Assembly (NCBI GenBank): GCA_964473865.1 | Contig: CAYYQN010000001.1 | Coordinates: 1 to 64,000, forward strand | Origin: CAIMUX01 sp964473865 | GTDB lineage: Bacteria > Eisenbacteria > RBG-16-71-46 > CAIMUX01 | DNA length: 64,000 bases | Reading direction: 5' to 3' | Shown: positions 37,366 to 46,582 of the stretch, one piece after another | Numbering within the stretch: position 1 is the first letter of the stretch | Layout of the letters: every line of letters starts with the position of its first letter | Program-made: the position numbers and the translations under genes | Notes under the pieces: generated by a model | Databases searched by the model: none | Seen by the model: only the letters and a program-made list of their open reading frames with translations | Told to the model about the DNA's origin: nothing

Positions 37366-37677
37366 CGCGGCACCCCTCGGCTTTCTCCTCGGTGGCCGGC
37401 GCCGGGCGCCGGCCCTCAACCCGACCGGTCCGTCCCGGCGCGGCCGGAACAGCGGTTCGCGCACCCGCCCCGACGGCCCGCGGCTCCCGGGTCCGGGTCC
37501 GGCTCCCCCGGCGCACCGGTACGCCTCGCAACTCCTGGTACCGCCTCGCCGTCGAAGAAAGCATACACCGGGCGGGCGCCGCGGGCGTACTCTCGTGGGG
37601 GATTCGCGGGGGAGACGCTTCGGCGCCCCCCGCGATCGTCCGGGACGGTGCCCGGGCGCGTGTGGGGGAGGTGTTTG
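37366..37677. other. divergent intergenic region
   Basis: These 312 bases separate the minus-strand DUF2007/EamA pair from the plus-strand FAD dehydrogenase operon, so promoters for both should lie here. Only the gggggagg ribosome-binding site before 37678 is clear. No convincing -10/-35 pair or RNA element was recognised. Confidence 0.45.
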
Positions 37678-39822
37678 GTGGCGGACTGCCGGATTCGCGA
37701 GCATCCCATCCTGCCGGTACCGGACCGGCGTTCCCTGGAATTCACCTGGAGCGGTCAGCGCCTGGAGGCGTTCGAGGGTGAGACGATCTCCTCGGCGCTC
37801 TTCGCGCACGGCATTCGGACGTTCGGGCGCCACACGCGGGATGGCGCTCCGCTGGGGATCTACTGCGCGAACGGGCAGTGCGCGCAGTGCAGCGTCATGG
37901 CGAACGGGCTGCCGGTGAAGTCGTGCATGACCCCGGTCACCGCCGGAATGCGCGTCGAGCCGATGCTCGGCCACCCCGCCTTGCCGCCGGTCCCCAGCGG
38001 ACCTGATTCGCCCATCCGACGGATGGAGCCCGTCGAAACGATCGAGGTGGAGTGCCTGATCATCGGCGGCGGCCCGGCCGGACTCTCGGCCGCGGTCGAG
38101 CTGGGCCAGGCCGGCGTGCGCACCCTGATCGTGGACGATAAGCACCGATTGGGCGGCAAGCTGGTGTTGCAGACGCACAAGTTCTTCGGCTCGATCGAAG
38201 CCTGCCACGCCGGGACCCGCGGCATCGACATCGCCACCAAGCTCGAGCGGGAAGTGGCCCGCCACGAGAATGTTCGGACCTGGACGAACGCCACCGTGTT
38301 GGCGGTCTATTCGGATCGGCGGGTCGGCGTGTTGCGCTCCGGCTACTACTACGTGGTGGTCCCCCAGGTCCTCCTGGTGGCCAGCGGAGCCCGCGAGAAG
38401 TCGCTGGTGTTCCGCGGGAACACCCTGCCCGGCGTCTATGGCGCGGGCGCCTTCCAGACCCTCGTCAATCGCGACCTGGTTCGTCCCACCGAGCGGCTCT
38501 TCATCGTGGGCGGAGGCAATGTCGGCCTCATCGCCGGCTATCACGCACTGCAGGCCGGGATCTCGGTCATCGGGCTCTGCGAGGCGCTCCCCGAGTGCGG
38601 TGGATACAAGGTCCACCGGGACAAGCTCGTCCGGATGGGTGTGCCGATCTATACGTCCCACACGGTCGTGAGCGCAAACGGTCGGGACGAGGTGGAGTCG
38701 GTCACGATCGCCCGGATCGGCCCCGATTGGCGGGTCGTGGAGAACACGGAGCGAACCTTCGCCTGTGACACGGTGCTGGTGGCGGTCGGTCTGGACCCGG
38801 TCGACGAGTTCTATCGCAAAGCACGGGAGTTCGGACTCCCTGCCTACGCCGCCGGAGACGCAGAGGAGATCGCCGAGGCCTCGGCCGCCATGTTCACGGG
38901 TCGCATTCGCGGACTGGAGATTGCCCGCGCGCTCGGCCGGGATGTCGGCGAGGTCCCCCCGGAGTGGCACCGCACCGCCGAGGTCCTGAAGTCCCGGCCC
39001 GGCGCGGCCGTCACCGAAGACATACCCGAGGCCACGGCCGGGGTGATCCCGATCTTCCACTGCGCGCAGGAGATACCCTGCAACCCCTGCACCTCGATCT
39101 GTCCCCAGCACTCGATCGTCATCGAGGGGGACGAGATCATGGGGCTGCCCGAGTTCCGCGGGGCGGACTGCATCGCCTGCGAACAGTGCGTGGCCGTATG
39201 TCCGGGCCTCGCGATTACCCTGGTGGACTACCGGAAGGACGCGGAGGACCCGATCGTCACCATCCCCCACGAGTTCGCCGCCGCCTCGATCCAGGCGGGC
39301 GACACCGTCACCGTTCTGGACACCGAGGGAACCATCCTCGGCAACTGCAAGGTGGAACGAGTGCGCGCGCCGCGCTCGGCCGACCGGGCTCTGCTGGTGC
39401 GCGTGCGGGCTCCGGCGGAGATCGCCAAGCGTATCGCCGGGATCCGGGTGCAGGAGCCGTGGGTTACCGACTCGGCGCCGACCGAGGAGCGGGTCGCCGA
39501 GGACGAGATCGTGTGCCGCTGTGAACGGGTCACTGCGGGGCAGATCCGCGCCCTGATCCGCTCCGGTGTTCGCGATCTCAATCATCTGAAGGCCGCCACC
39601 CGGGCCGGGATGGGCGCGTGCGGCGGCAAGACCTGCCCGAACCTTATCTTGCGAATCTTCCGCGAGGAGGGGATCGCCCTGCCGGAAGTGGCTCCGCAAA
39701 CGGTTCGGCCGCTCTTCATGGAAGTGCCGCTCGGCGCCTTCGCGGGCGTGCCGGTGGGCGAGGAACCGCGCCGCGACCCCCACGCCTCCCACGCCACCGA
39801 CGCACACCGGGGAGGCCTGTGA
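37678..39822 (+). CDS. iron-sulfur/FAD oxidoreductase, alpha-type subunit of an amino-acid or opine dehydrogenase
   Basis: The 714-aa product combines four units. First is an N-terminal [2Fe-2S] domain with Cys63, Cys68, Cys71 and Cys83 (CANGQCAQC then C). Next is a FAD/NAD-type domain starting LIIGGGPAGLSAAVELGQAG (about residues 127-146), with LLVASGAREKSLVFRG and the second Rossmann motif FIVGGGNVG. Then come two 4Fe-4S clusters, CNPCTSICP and CIACEQCVAVCP. Last is a C-terminal BFD-like cluster, CRCERVTAGQIR to ACGGKTC. This layout matches alpha subunits of sarcosine oxidase, hydroxyproline or proline dehydrogenase, and opine oxidases. It is 1 nt upstream of the DAO-type gene, so both form one complex by inference. 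The GTG at 37678 has a strong gggggagg site; longer frames lack family similarity. Confidence 0.82.
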   Translation: MADCRIREHPILPVPDRRSLEFTWSGQRLEAFEGETISSALFAHGIRTFGRHTRDGAPLGIYCANGQCAQCSVMANGLPVKSCMTPVTAGMRVEPMLGHPALPPVPSGPDSPIRRMEPVETIEVECLIIGGGPAGLSAAVELGQAGVRTLIVDDKHRLGGKLVLQTHKFFGSIEACHAGTRGIDIATKLEREVARHENVRTWTNATVLAVYSDRRVGVLRSGYYYVVVPQVLLVASGAREKSLVFRGNTLPGVYGAGAFQTLVNRDLVRPTERLFIVGGGNVGLIAGYHALQAGISVIGLCEALPECGGYKVHRDKLVRMGVPIYTSHTVVSANGRDEVESVTIARIGPDWRVVENTERTFACDTVLVAVGLDPVDEFYRKAREFGLPAYAAGDAEEIAEASAAMFTGRIRGLEIARALGRDVGEVPPEWHRTAEVLKSRPGAAVTEDIPEATAGVIPIFHCAQEIPCNPCTSICPQHSIVIEGDEIMGLPEFRGADCIACEQCVAVCPGLAITLVDYRKDAEDPIVTIPHEFAAASIQAGDTVTVLDTEGTILGNCKVERVRAPRSADRALLVRVRAPAEIAKRIAGIRVQEPWVTDSAPTEERVAEDEIVCRCERVTAGQIRALIRSGVRDLNHLKAATRAGMGACGGKTCPNLILRIFREEGIALPEVAPQTVRPLFMEVPLGAFAGVPVGEEPRRDPHASHATDAHRGGL

Positions 39823-39823
39823 C

Positions 39824-40981
39824 ATGAGCACGCAAGTCCACGACGCGATCATCGTCGGCGCCGGCAGCGTGGGCCTCCCGACTGCGGTGTTCCTCGCGGA
39901 GGCGGGACTGCGGCCGCTGGTCATCGATCAGTTCGCCGGCCCGGGGCAGGGCAGCAACAAAGCCGCCATCGGGGGGATTCGGGCGACCCATTCCCAGCCG
40001 GCCAAGATCCGCCTCTGCCTTGACTCTCTGCGGATCTTCTCCACCTGGAAGGAGCTTCACGGGCACGACCTGGAGTGGCAGGCCAACGGCTACGCGTTCG
40101 TGGCCTATCGGGAACGCGAAGAACAGGCGCTGCGCGATCTCCTGCGGGTGCAGCAGCGGCACGGCTTGAACATCCGTTGGCTCGATTCCAGGGAGATGCT
40201 GGCCGCCGTGCCGGACCTGAATCCGGAGGGCCTCCGCGGGGGCACACTCTCGCCCGAGGACGGCAGCGCGTCGCCGCTCTTGAGCAGCGTCGGCTTCTTC
40301 GACCGCGCCCGGGCGCTCGGTGTCGAATTCCGTTTCGGCGAGAGGGTGACCGGGGTCATCCGCCGCCGGGGGCGAGTGGCCGGCGTGCGCACCGACCGGG
40401 GCGGGTACGCGACGGACACGGTGATCAATGCCGGCGGCGCCTGGGCCCGCCCGCTGGCGCAGGCCGCGGGAGTGGATGTCCCGGTCGTGCCGGACAGTCA
40501 CGAAGCGGGAATCACAGAGCCCGTAGGGCCGTTTCTCGGACCCATGCTCGTCGACATCCGGCCGTTCGAAGGCTCGAAAAACTACTACTTCTACCAGCAC
40601 AAGCCGGGGCAGGTGGTCTTCTGTATCACGCCCGAGCCGCCGATCGTGGGCACGGATCGCCGTGAGACCTCGACATTTCTCCCGCTCATCTCCCGGCGTA
40701 TGGTCGAGCTCGTACCCAAGCTGGCAAACCTCAAGGTCCGCCGCACCTGGCGCGGTCTCTACCCGATGACACCCGACGGCTCGCCGTTCATCGGAGCGGC
40801 GGCGGAGCTCGAGGGGTACATCCATGCCGTCGGAATGTGCGGGCAGGGCTATATGCTCGGACCGGGAGTGGGACTTCTGCTCACCCGAATGGTGACGAAG
40901 CAGCTGATCGAGGGCGACCGGGAAGTGCTGCACGAGCTCCGCCTGGATCGCGAGTTTGCGGGGGATGAGGCGTTGAAGTAA
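39824..40981 (+). CDS. FAD-dependent DAO-family oxidoreductase, beta-type subunit
   Basis: The 385-aa product starts DAIIVGAGSVGLPTAVFLAE, a classical FAD-binding GxGxxG, followed by IDQFAGPGQGSNKAAIGGIR. The substrate domain contains YFYQHKPGQVVFCITPEP and RTWRGLYPMTPDGSPFIG, and the protein ends with AVGMCGQGYMLGPGVGLLLT. This is the DAO fold of glycine oxidase, sarcosine oxidase beta and the LhpB or OoxB subunits of hydroxyproline and opine dehydrogenases. It supplies the amine-oxidising site, with electrons passing to the iron-sulfur partner encoded 1 nt upstream. The ATG at 39824 has ggggagg upstream. An OPT transporter follows after 17 bp, implying import of the substrate or a peptide containing it. 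Confidence 0.85.
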   Translation: MSTQVHDAIIVGAGSVGLPTAVFLAEAGLRPLVIDQFAGPGQGSNKAAIGGIRATHSQPAKIRLCLDSLRIFSTWKELHGHDLEWQANGYAFVAYREREEQALRDLLRVQQRHGLNIRWLDSREMLAAVPDLNPEGLRGGTLSPEDGSASPLLSSVGFFDRARALGVEFRFGERVTGVIRRRGRVAGVRTDRGGYATDTVINAGGAWARPLAQAAGVDVPVVPDSHEAGITEPVGPFLGPMLVDIRPFEGSKNYYFYQHKPGQVVFCITPEPPIVGTDRRETSTFLPLISRRMVELVPKLANLKVRRTWRGLYPMTPDGSPFIGAAAELEGYIHAVGMCGQGYMLGPGVGLLLTRMVTKQLIEGDREVLHELRLDREFAGDEALK

Positions 40982-40998
40982 CTGACCACGAGGAGCCG

Positions 40999-42777
40999 AT
41001 GCCGAAACTCAGGACCTACCTTCCACCCATCAACACGCCGCGTTACTACATCCTCCTCGGAGCCATCGCCATCCTGATTCTGGGTCCCTTGGGCGGGATC
41101 ACCGCCGGCTACATGAACTTTTCTCTCGGCTTCTTCGTCGGCGGGCAGGTCCTGGCCGGAATCCTGGGGAGCGTCGTCACCTATGCCTACGGCGCCGAAG
41201 GGAAGCATGGCGCGAACTACATGCAGACGATGGCCGCCTCGGTGGCCAGCCTCTCCGGCATGGCGGTGCTGATTCAGGCGATGACCTGGCTGGGACTGCC
41301 CGAGCCGCCGGTCTGGCAGCTCGTGCTCTACTTCCTGTGTATCGGCATGTTCGGGGTCGGGGTGGGGATGTTGTACACGCCGATCCTGGTCGACCGAATG
41401 CGCCTGTCCTTCCCCTCGGGTTTCGCGGTGGCCAACATCCTGCGCGCCCTGACCGACATCCGGATCCTCAAGACCTCCATCGCCAAGCTGGGCGGCGGGA
41501 CGGCGGCCGGGTTCGCCGGAGGGCTGGCCGCCACCCTCGTCAATCCCATCGCCGCGACCAGCTTCTCCTCCTCGACCCTGGGCGCGGGCATGATCGTGGG
41601 AGCGCGCATCGGCGTCCCGGCCGTCTTCGTCGGAACCATCGGCCTGGTGCTGACCCCCTGGCTGCGGACGCACGGTTGGCTGGGTCCCCACGATCCCTTC
41701 CGCAAGATCGGCTTCATCGCCGCCCTCGGGATGATCTTGGGAGCCGCCCTGGTGGACATGTCGCTGCTGGCGGTAGCGGCCGCGCGCACCTTCCGCGAAT
41801 CGGGCGGACAGAAGGCTCCCCCCGCCGAAGACTGGAAACGGACCGACAGCCGGTTCCTCTGGCTCTGGGTCGCCTTCTGGGGGCTGGCGATCGTAACCAC
41901 CGCCACGGTGTTCCTGCACCTCCCGCTCGCCTTCGTCCTGGTGGCAGTGGGCCTGGTGTTCGTTTTCCTGCTGGTGAACGGGATCTCGCTGGGGATATCG
42001 GACAGCAACCCGATCTCCAGCGCCTTTGTGATCACTGTCTTCATCCTGGCCGGGCTGGGACTGAGAAGCCCGATCACGGGTCTGATGTGCGCATCGATCC
42101 TGCTCGTTTCCACGGCCGTGGGGTGTGACATGCAGCAGGACCGCTCCACCGGCTGGCGCCTGGGTACCAATCGCTCGATCCAGTTCCGCTACCAGGTGAT
42201 CGGCGTCACCATGGGATCGGTCATGGCCGTGGTCCTGGCCCGGCTCTTCATGAAGGCCTACCCGATTCTGCAGGTCAATCAGTACGCCCACCCCGACACC
42301 CCGGGAATCGAGAAGTGGCAATCGGCGATGACCTTCAAGTTTGTCGGCGCCCTGGAAGGAATCGCCACCCGGAATCCGCACGTGACCATCGCGTTGGTCC
42401 TCGGCATTGCTCTCGGAGTCGTGATCGAGTCGTTGCGCAAGATCATCAAGCGTCGCCAAGCCTACCGGTCCTGGGTGACCGGAAGCCGCAGCGGGTACGT
42501 CACCGACCTCGTGCTGGACTGCACGATCCTGGCCAGCCCGTACGCCTCGTCGTTCGGCGGCTTCGTCGACTTCCCGGTGGCAGCGTGGTTCGGCGGCGGC
42601 AGCGTGCTGAGCTCCGGACTGCAGACCTGGGCGGCCCGCCGGCCGCGCCCGGCCGCGGCCCAGGACCTGCCGGAGGACATGAGCACGATGTCGCTCGTGG
42701 GCGGCGGTCTCATTGCCGGCGATTCCCTGGCCGCCTTGGGCCTCGGCATCTGGGGGCTGGCTCGGACCGTGATGTAG
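40999..42777 (+). CDS. OPT-family oligopeptide/metal-complex transporter
   Basis: The 592-aa product has about 14 hydrophobic helices. It begins PRYYILLGAIAILILGPLGG and includes GYMNFSLGFFVGGQVLAGIL, EGKHGANYMQTMAASVASLS and RLSFPSGFAVANILRALTDI. The AVGCDMQQDRSTGWRLGTNR loop is characteristic of prokaryotic OPT proteins. OPT transporters import small peptides or metal-chelate complexes with protons. Its position 17 bp after the DAO gene, on the same strand with a gaggag ribosome-binding site, makes it the uptake arm of the amine dehydrogenase operon. The exact substrate is unknown. Confidence 0.87.
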   Translation: MPKLRTYLPPINTPRYYILLGAIAILILGPLGGITAGYMNFSLGFFVGGQVLAGILGSVVTYAYGAEGKHGANYMQTMAASVASLSGMAVLIQAMTWLGLPEPPVWQLVLYFLCIGMFGVGVGMLYTPILVDRMRLSFPSGFAVANILRALTDIRILKTSIAKLGGGTAAGFAGGLAATLVNPIAATSFSSSTLGAGMIVGARIGVPAVFVGTIGLVLTPWLRTHGWLGPHDPFRKIGFIAALGMILGAALVDMSLLAVAAARTFRESGGQKAPPAEDWKRTDSRFLWLWVAFWGLAIVTTATVFLHLPLAFVLVAVGLVFVFLLVNGISLGISDSNPISSAFVITVFILAGLGLRSPITGLMCASILLVSTAVGCDMQQDRSTGWRLGTNRSIQFRYQVIGVTMGSVMAVVLARLFMKAYPILQVNQYAHPDTPGIEKWQSAMTFKFVGALEGIATRNPHVTIALVLGIALGVVIESLRKIIKRRQAYRSWVTGSRSGYVTDLVLDCTILASPYASSFGGFVDFPVAAWFGGGSVLSSGLQTWAARRPRPAAAQDLPEDMSTMSLVGGGLIAGDSLAALGLGIWGLARTVM

Positions 42778-42783
42778 GCCGGA

Positions 42784-42808
42784 GGCTCTCCGGGGGCTTC
42801 CGGGAGCC
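42784..42808 (+). terminator. hairpin after the OPT operon
   Basis: Starting 7 bp after the OPT stop codon, ggctctccgg and ccgggagcc can pair with one bulged base around a six-base loop. There is no T-run, so it is only a candidate terminator for the dehydrogenase-transporter operon. Confidence 0.4.
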
Positions 42809-42927
42809 AGGATCTCCTGTTCTCCGCAGGAACCCTGACCCTGATCCGGCAACGCAGCCGCCTCCCCGTGACCGGTCACTCTGCGGAGCAATCTCGGCCT
42901 GACCTCGGGTGGGCGGCAAGCTTGCCG

Positions 42928-42956
42928 TTGGCACGGGGGTCTGGATGTGCTAGGGT
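42928..42956 (+). promoter_or_regulatory. candidate promoter of the Cys-rich secreted protein gene
   Basis: TTGGCA (42928-42933) and TAGGGT (42951-42956) are spaced by 17 bp. It lies in the 369-bp gap after the OPT gene and would give an untranslated leader of about 185 nt before the ATG at 43147. No known riboswitch was recognised in that leader. Confidence 0.35.
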
Positions 42957-43146
42957 CAGCGTCGCTCGTGAGAGACGTCTGACTGGGGTTCTCGGAGGGA
43001 CGACGCCGACGTCGCACGGAATTCCTGGGTTGGTTGCCCTCCGCCCGATCCGGCCGCGTGGCGGTCGGTGACCGATACATCGAATGGCCGAGCGCCCGAT
43101 TTCCGGGGACGCTCGGCGGGGAATGTTCTGTTTCCGGAGGTGAATC

Positions 43147-44183
43147 ATGAGGAGAAGGGTGTTGCGGATTCTCCCCGTCCTGCTGGCGACTCTAGGGCTG
43201 AGTCTGCTCGCAGCAGGCGGCAGCTCCGGCACCGACTACGACTGGTGCGCGGAGGACACCGGCGGCGGGGTTCGTCCTGGCCCTGGGAGGTGATGTGGGC
43301 CGGCTGCACCCACCTGGAGCCGGACGCCTGCTCGCAGGTGGACTTGCCGCCCGCGTCCAGTCCCCATTACGGCTGCACCCAGCACGAGACCGCGGACTAC
43401 TCCGGCGACCACTTCTACGCGGAGGCCTGGCTGGCCAACAACTACAGCGGGATGAGCCAGCCGGTGACGGTGGAACTCTGGGTCGGCTCCTGCGGCGGCC
43501 CGCTCACCACGATGCTCGGCTCGGTCACGCAGTGGGTCACCAATCTCGCTCCGGGGCAGAAGTACACCTTCGACTTCGGGGTGATCAGCAGCTGTGTGCT
43601 CGTCGACCAGGCCTTGATCCTGACCTTCTCGGTGGGCGGGGCGCCGAACCAGACCCACATCTACTGGGATAGCTTTGACTGCCCGACCGGGCTGCATGCA
43701 CGTCCCGTGGGCTTGGACCCGGTGGTTTGCGAACCCCAGGCGCCCACGAACCCGACGCACCCGGTCCACTACTGGTTCGATGTGACCCCCGGCGGCGGGT
43801 TCGGCCGGTGTGACTTCCATGTCCAGGTTTTCGATCCCGACATCGCCCACTACAGCAACTGGATGGAACCGGTGAACTGGGTGCACTCACTCCACGGGTT
43901 GGGATCGCAGTGGTGGGTTTCCTGGTACAACCCCGGTTGCGACAACGCGATCTTCTCGACCTTCCGCTTCGGCTTCGACAATCCCAATCCGAGCGCCTGG
44001 GGCGGGTGGCGCACCACCATCGCCGGAACCGAGGTGCCCGAACCGGCTCCCCCCGATCTGATCGACTCGTCAGACAACCACCTTGACGAGGAGAACGGGC
44101 ACGGGGCTCGGGTCCATGTCCCTGAGGTGATCACGGCCACGCGGACTGAGAGCTGGGGAGGAATCAAGGCCATCTACCGTTGA
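43147..44183 (+). pseudogene. secreted Cys-containing protein with WG-x-IKA tail, interrupted by one apparent frameshift
   Basis: The ATG at 43147 follows ggaggtg and opens a clear signal peptide (VLRILPVLLATLGLSLLAAG). After CAEDTGGG the frame ends at a nearby stop, while the next frame continues as an intact protein from SSWPWEVMWAGCTHLEPDAC to the end. A single missing G in the G4 run at 43267-43270 would join the halves into about 346 aa. The mature protein has regularly placed cysteines and two beta-rich segments, VELWVGSCGGPLTTMLGSVT and HYWFDVTPGGGFGRCDFHVQ. No known domain was recognised. It ends TESWGGIKAIYR, closely resembling the tail of the VWA protein at 49160-50305. The frameshift could be a sequence error or real decay. 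Confidence 0.6.
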
Positions 44184-44189
44184 TGGAGG

Positions 44190-44276
44190 CGCCGTCCGGT
44201 GGGTCTCTCTCGCCGGACGGCGACGCAGCCCGGGCCGCGGTCGCTTGCAGGCCGGGGGGGAACTCAGCCCCCCGGC
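44190..44276. terminator. two hairpins between convergent genes
   Basis: The first stem pairs cgccgtccgg (44190-44199) with ccggacggcg (44213-44222) perfectly over a 13-base loop. The second pairs gccgggggg (44251-44259) with ccccccggc (44268-44276) over 8 bases. They lie between the stop codons of the plus-strand secreted protein and the minus-strand lipoprotein genes, as expected for bidirectional termination, though neither has a T-run. Confidence 0.5.
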
Positions 44277-44315
44277 CCGATCGGTGCGACGAGAACATGG
44301 GTCGGGTGCGTCCGC

Positions 44316-46544
44316 TCACTGCGATCGCAGGTCCACCACGATGCGACTCTCCGCATTGCAGATGCGATCTCCGAAAGTGAACGGGTCGCTCCCGTTGGGA
44401 TCGTGCCAGTTGGCCTCCAGAATGTGATCGCAGACGGTGGTGCCCTCGACCCGGAACTCCCCCCGATTCCCACCCGGACCGACGAGGGGGATGTTGGCCA
44501 GCGTGCAATCCAGGTCGATGAGGGGGGTCGACGATCCGCGCCGGCGGACCTCACTCGACTCCCTGTACTTCAGCTCGACGATCATGTCCTCATCGTCGTT
44601 GAGAGTGCCCGTGAAGAACCCCTCGACATGGTGGGTAGACTCCTCGTCCCAGGGGCTCTCCCCGGTCCAGCCGCCGCTGAAGCTGTTTCCTTCACGCGTG
44701 ACGTTCTCGCTCGAGGCGGTCCAGATCAAAGGTGACTCGATCTCCCGGCCGTCCAGGTGCCGGTGAATGACACGAGCCCGAAGCTCGAGATCGATGGCGT
44801 CGAACTCGAGGGCCGCCTTTCTCTCCATGGTGATCCAGATGTTCGAGAGGCCGGTGTAATCGGGAGCCGCGCGGCCGTTGGTTACGAGGACCCAGAGGTT
44901 GCGGTCCTGCTCGAGAATCCCCTTCAGGTTGGACAGACTGACCGCCTGCCCTCCCCCCACCAGCAGATCGATCTCCTGGCGCAGGAAGCTGTAGATGTAG
45001 ACATCGGCCCGAGGCGAATCGACTGTGACCACGAGCTTGTCCTCTTCCTTGAGGTCCGGGTCCTTCACCTCCACGAGGAAGAAGCGGCCGGACAGATCCT
45101 GATAATGACGGTTGAAATCGATGAAGACATCCTCCTCGTCGTCGATGGTGAATGTCCCCGACTTCTCGCGCATGATGTTCGAGTTCGGAAGAGGGTAGAG
45201 CCCACCGGCGGCGTAATCCCGCAGGAAGTCGCGCCACCAGGTCGAGATGGTGCCTCCCGTGACCTCGTTGATGGCGGTGATGGCGTCGCTCTCATCGCGG
45301 ATCCGGTCGTAGATGTCGACCAGGACGCCCCGTCCGTACTCCCGAACCAGGTACTGGATCAACGCCGAGCAGCCGTAGCCGTGCTGGCCCGGGGACACGT
45401 CCAGGTCGATCCCCGGATGAAGGCCCCGGAACGGTCTGAACTCCAGGGTAGCTCGGGTGGCGGAGTTGTAGTTCGCATCGTCGCTGAACAGCTCCTCGGA
45501 CCATCCTCCAACCGCCTCGTTCAGCCAGTGGTGGGGCGGCGGGTAGATGCCCTGGTCCCAGGCGTTCCGCGGGTCATAGAGCGACTGTGCCAGGTGGACG
45601 AACTCGTGCAAGGCCGTGATGCGCATCTCGGCCGGACTGTCCAGCTTGCTTTCATTGAACTCGATGGTGCCGAAGTTGTCGCCCAGTCGGCTATTGGTGT
45701 AGAACCCGAACGCGCCGGCGTCGGCTTCGTCGAAGGCATGGATCGACACGTTCATGGGCCACCCGGTACGGCTCTGCTCGAAGTCGAAGCCGAGCGCCCG
45801 CGTCGTGTCGTAGGCCTCCTCCAGGAAACCCGCCAGCTCATCGACCCGAAATGGGGGCACACCCAGGGAAGTCCAGATCAACTGGAAATGGTTGCGGTTG
45901 CTGGTCTGGATCCAGAGTCTGGTTCCGAAGACAATGGCCTCCGTCAAGCCGGTGGTCGCTGTTCCGGCGCGCGCGCCGACGCCCCCCTGGGGCACCGGCA
46001 GCCTCGCCGTCAGCGTGTCGCCCGAGATCTCGGTATCCAACGGGGTATAGGCGAGCACCGTCCCCTGGGCCCCTTCGGTGGTGTAGGCGCTGCCGCCGAA
46101 GACAATTGCCGGCTCCCCGCCCGGCGCGGATTGCAGGTCGGTGGTCACGCGGAGCTCGAGCGCAGCATTGAAAGCTGCGGGGAGTCCGACGATGCGGTAG
46201 ACGGTGCCACCGCCGGGCACGCTGAGGGGGGGCTCTTCCTGTGTTTTGTACAGCTTGAGGGCGACGGCGGCATTGAAGGCGCCGGGGGGCACGGCGAGGG
46301 TGAAGCCTTCGGTCGTCAGCTCTCCGCCGTCCTGTCCGATGGTCTCCTCGTCCGCGGGTTCCCCGGCCGTGGTCTCCGGCGGCGTGATTCGATCTCGATG
46401 GCATCCCGTGAGAAGCGCAACAAGAGCGAGGGCCAGGAGGGTGAGAAAGCGGCGGTAGGCCCGGCAAGCGGCCGCTGGGCCGGAACCCGGCGGCGGGGTC
46501 GGAATCGGCCACCGGCTGCGATGGCGGGAACAACGGGTGATCAT
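44316..46544 (-). CDS. putative HExxH metalloprotease lipoprotein with N-terminal ZU5-like domain
   Basis: The 742-aa product has a lipoprotein signal ending FLTLLALALVALLTGC. A short domain then begins IGQDGGELTTEGFTLAVPPG, resembling ZU5-like folds. The central region has MRITALHEFVHLAQSLYDPR around residue 310 and then HHWLNEAVGGWSEEL. This is an HExxH zinc-binding helix with a downstream Glu in a W-x-N/D-E-A motif, as in gluzincin-like or minor secreted metallopeptidases. The rest is beta-rich with no named family. The ATG at 46544 follows ggggag at good spacing. It lies 38 bp after the paralogous gene and shares its order of domains throughout. It is probably anchored to the outer membrane and acts on unknown proteins. 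Confidence 0.7.
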   Translation of the reverse strand: MITRCSRHRSRWPIPTPPPGSGPAAACRAYRRFLTLLALALVALLTGCHRDRITPPETTAGEPADEETIGQDGGELTTEGFTLAVPPGAFNAAVALKLYKTQEEPPLSVPGGGTVYRIVGLPAAFNAALELRVTTDLQSAPGGEPAIVFGGSAYTTEGAQGTVLAYTPLDTEISGDTLTARLPVPQGGVGARAGTATTGLTEAIVFGTRLWIQTSNRNHFQLIWTSLGVPPFRVDELAGFLEEAYDTTRALGFDFEQSRTGWPMNVSIHAFDEADAGAFGFYTNSRLGDNFGTIEFNESKLDSPAEMRITALHEFVHLAQSLYDPRNAWDQGIYPPPHHWLNEAVGGWSEELFSDDANYNSATRATLEFRPFRGLHPGIDLDVSPGQHGYGCSALIQYLVREYGRGVLVDIYDRIRDESDAITAINEVTGGTISTWWRDFLRDYAAGGLYPLPNSNIMREKSGTFTIDDEEDVFIDFNRHYQDLSGRFFLVEVKDPDLKEEDKLVVTVDSPRADVYIYSFLRQEIDLLVGGGQAVSLSNLKGILEQDRNLWVLVTNGRAAPDYTGLSNIWITMERKAALEFDAIDLELRARVIHRHLDGREIESPLIWTASSENVTREGNSFSGGWTGESPWDEESTHHVEGFFTGTLNDDEDMIVELKYRESSEVRRRGSSTPLIDLDCTLANIPLVGPGGNRGEFRVEGTTVCDHILEANWHDPNGSDPFTFGDRICNAESRIVVDLRSQ

Positions 46545-46582
46545 GACAAGCTCCCCCTTATCTGTGCGTCTCCCCTCACTCC

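Noticed and set aside
37366..39924. Long minus-strand frame over the FAD dehydrogenase gene
   Set aside because: Only its last 96 codons (37075-37365) are a real protein (DUF2007). The rest is the antisense shadow of the dehydrogenase.
40849..43080. 743-codon minus-strand frame over the OPT transporter
   Set aside because: Low-complexity Gly/Asp/Arg/His composition opposite a well-conserved transporter; no start context or domain.
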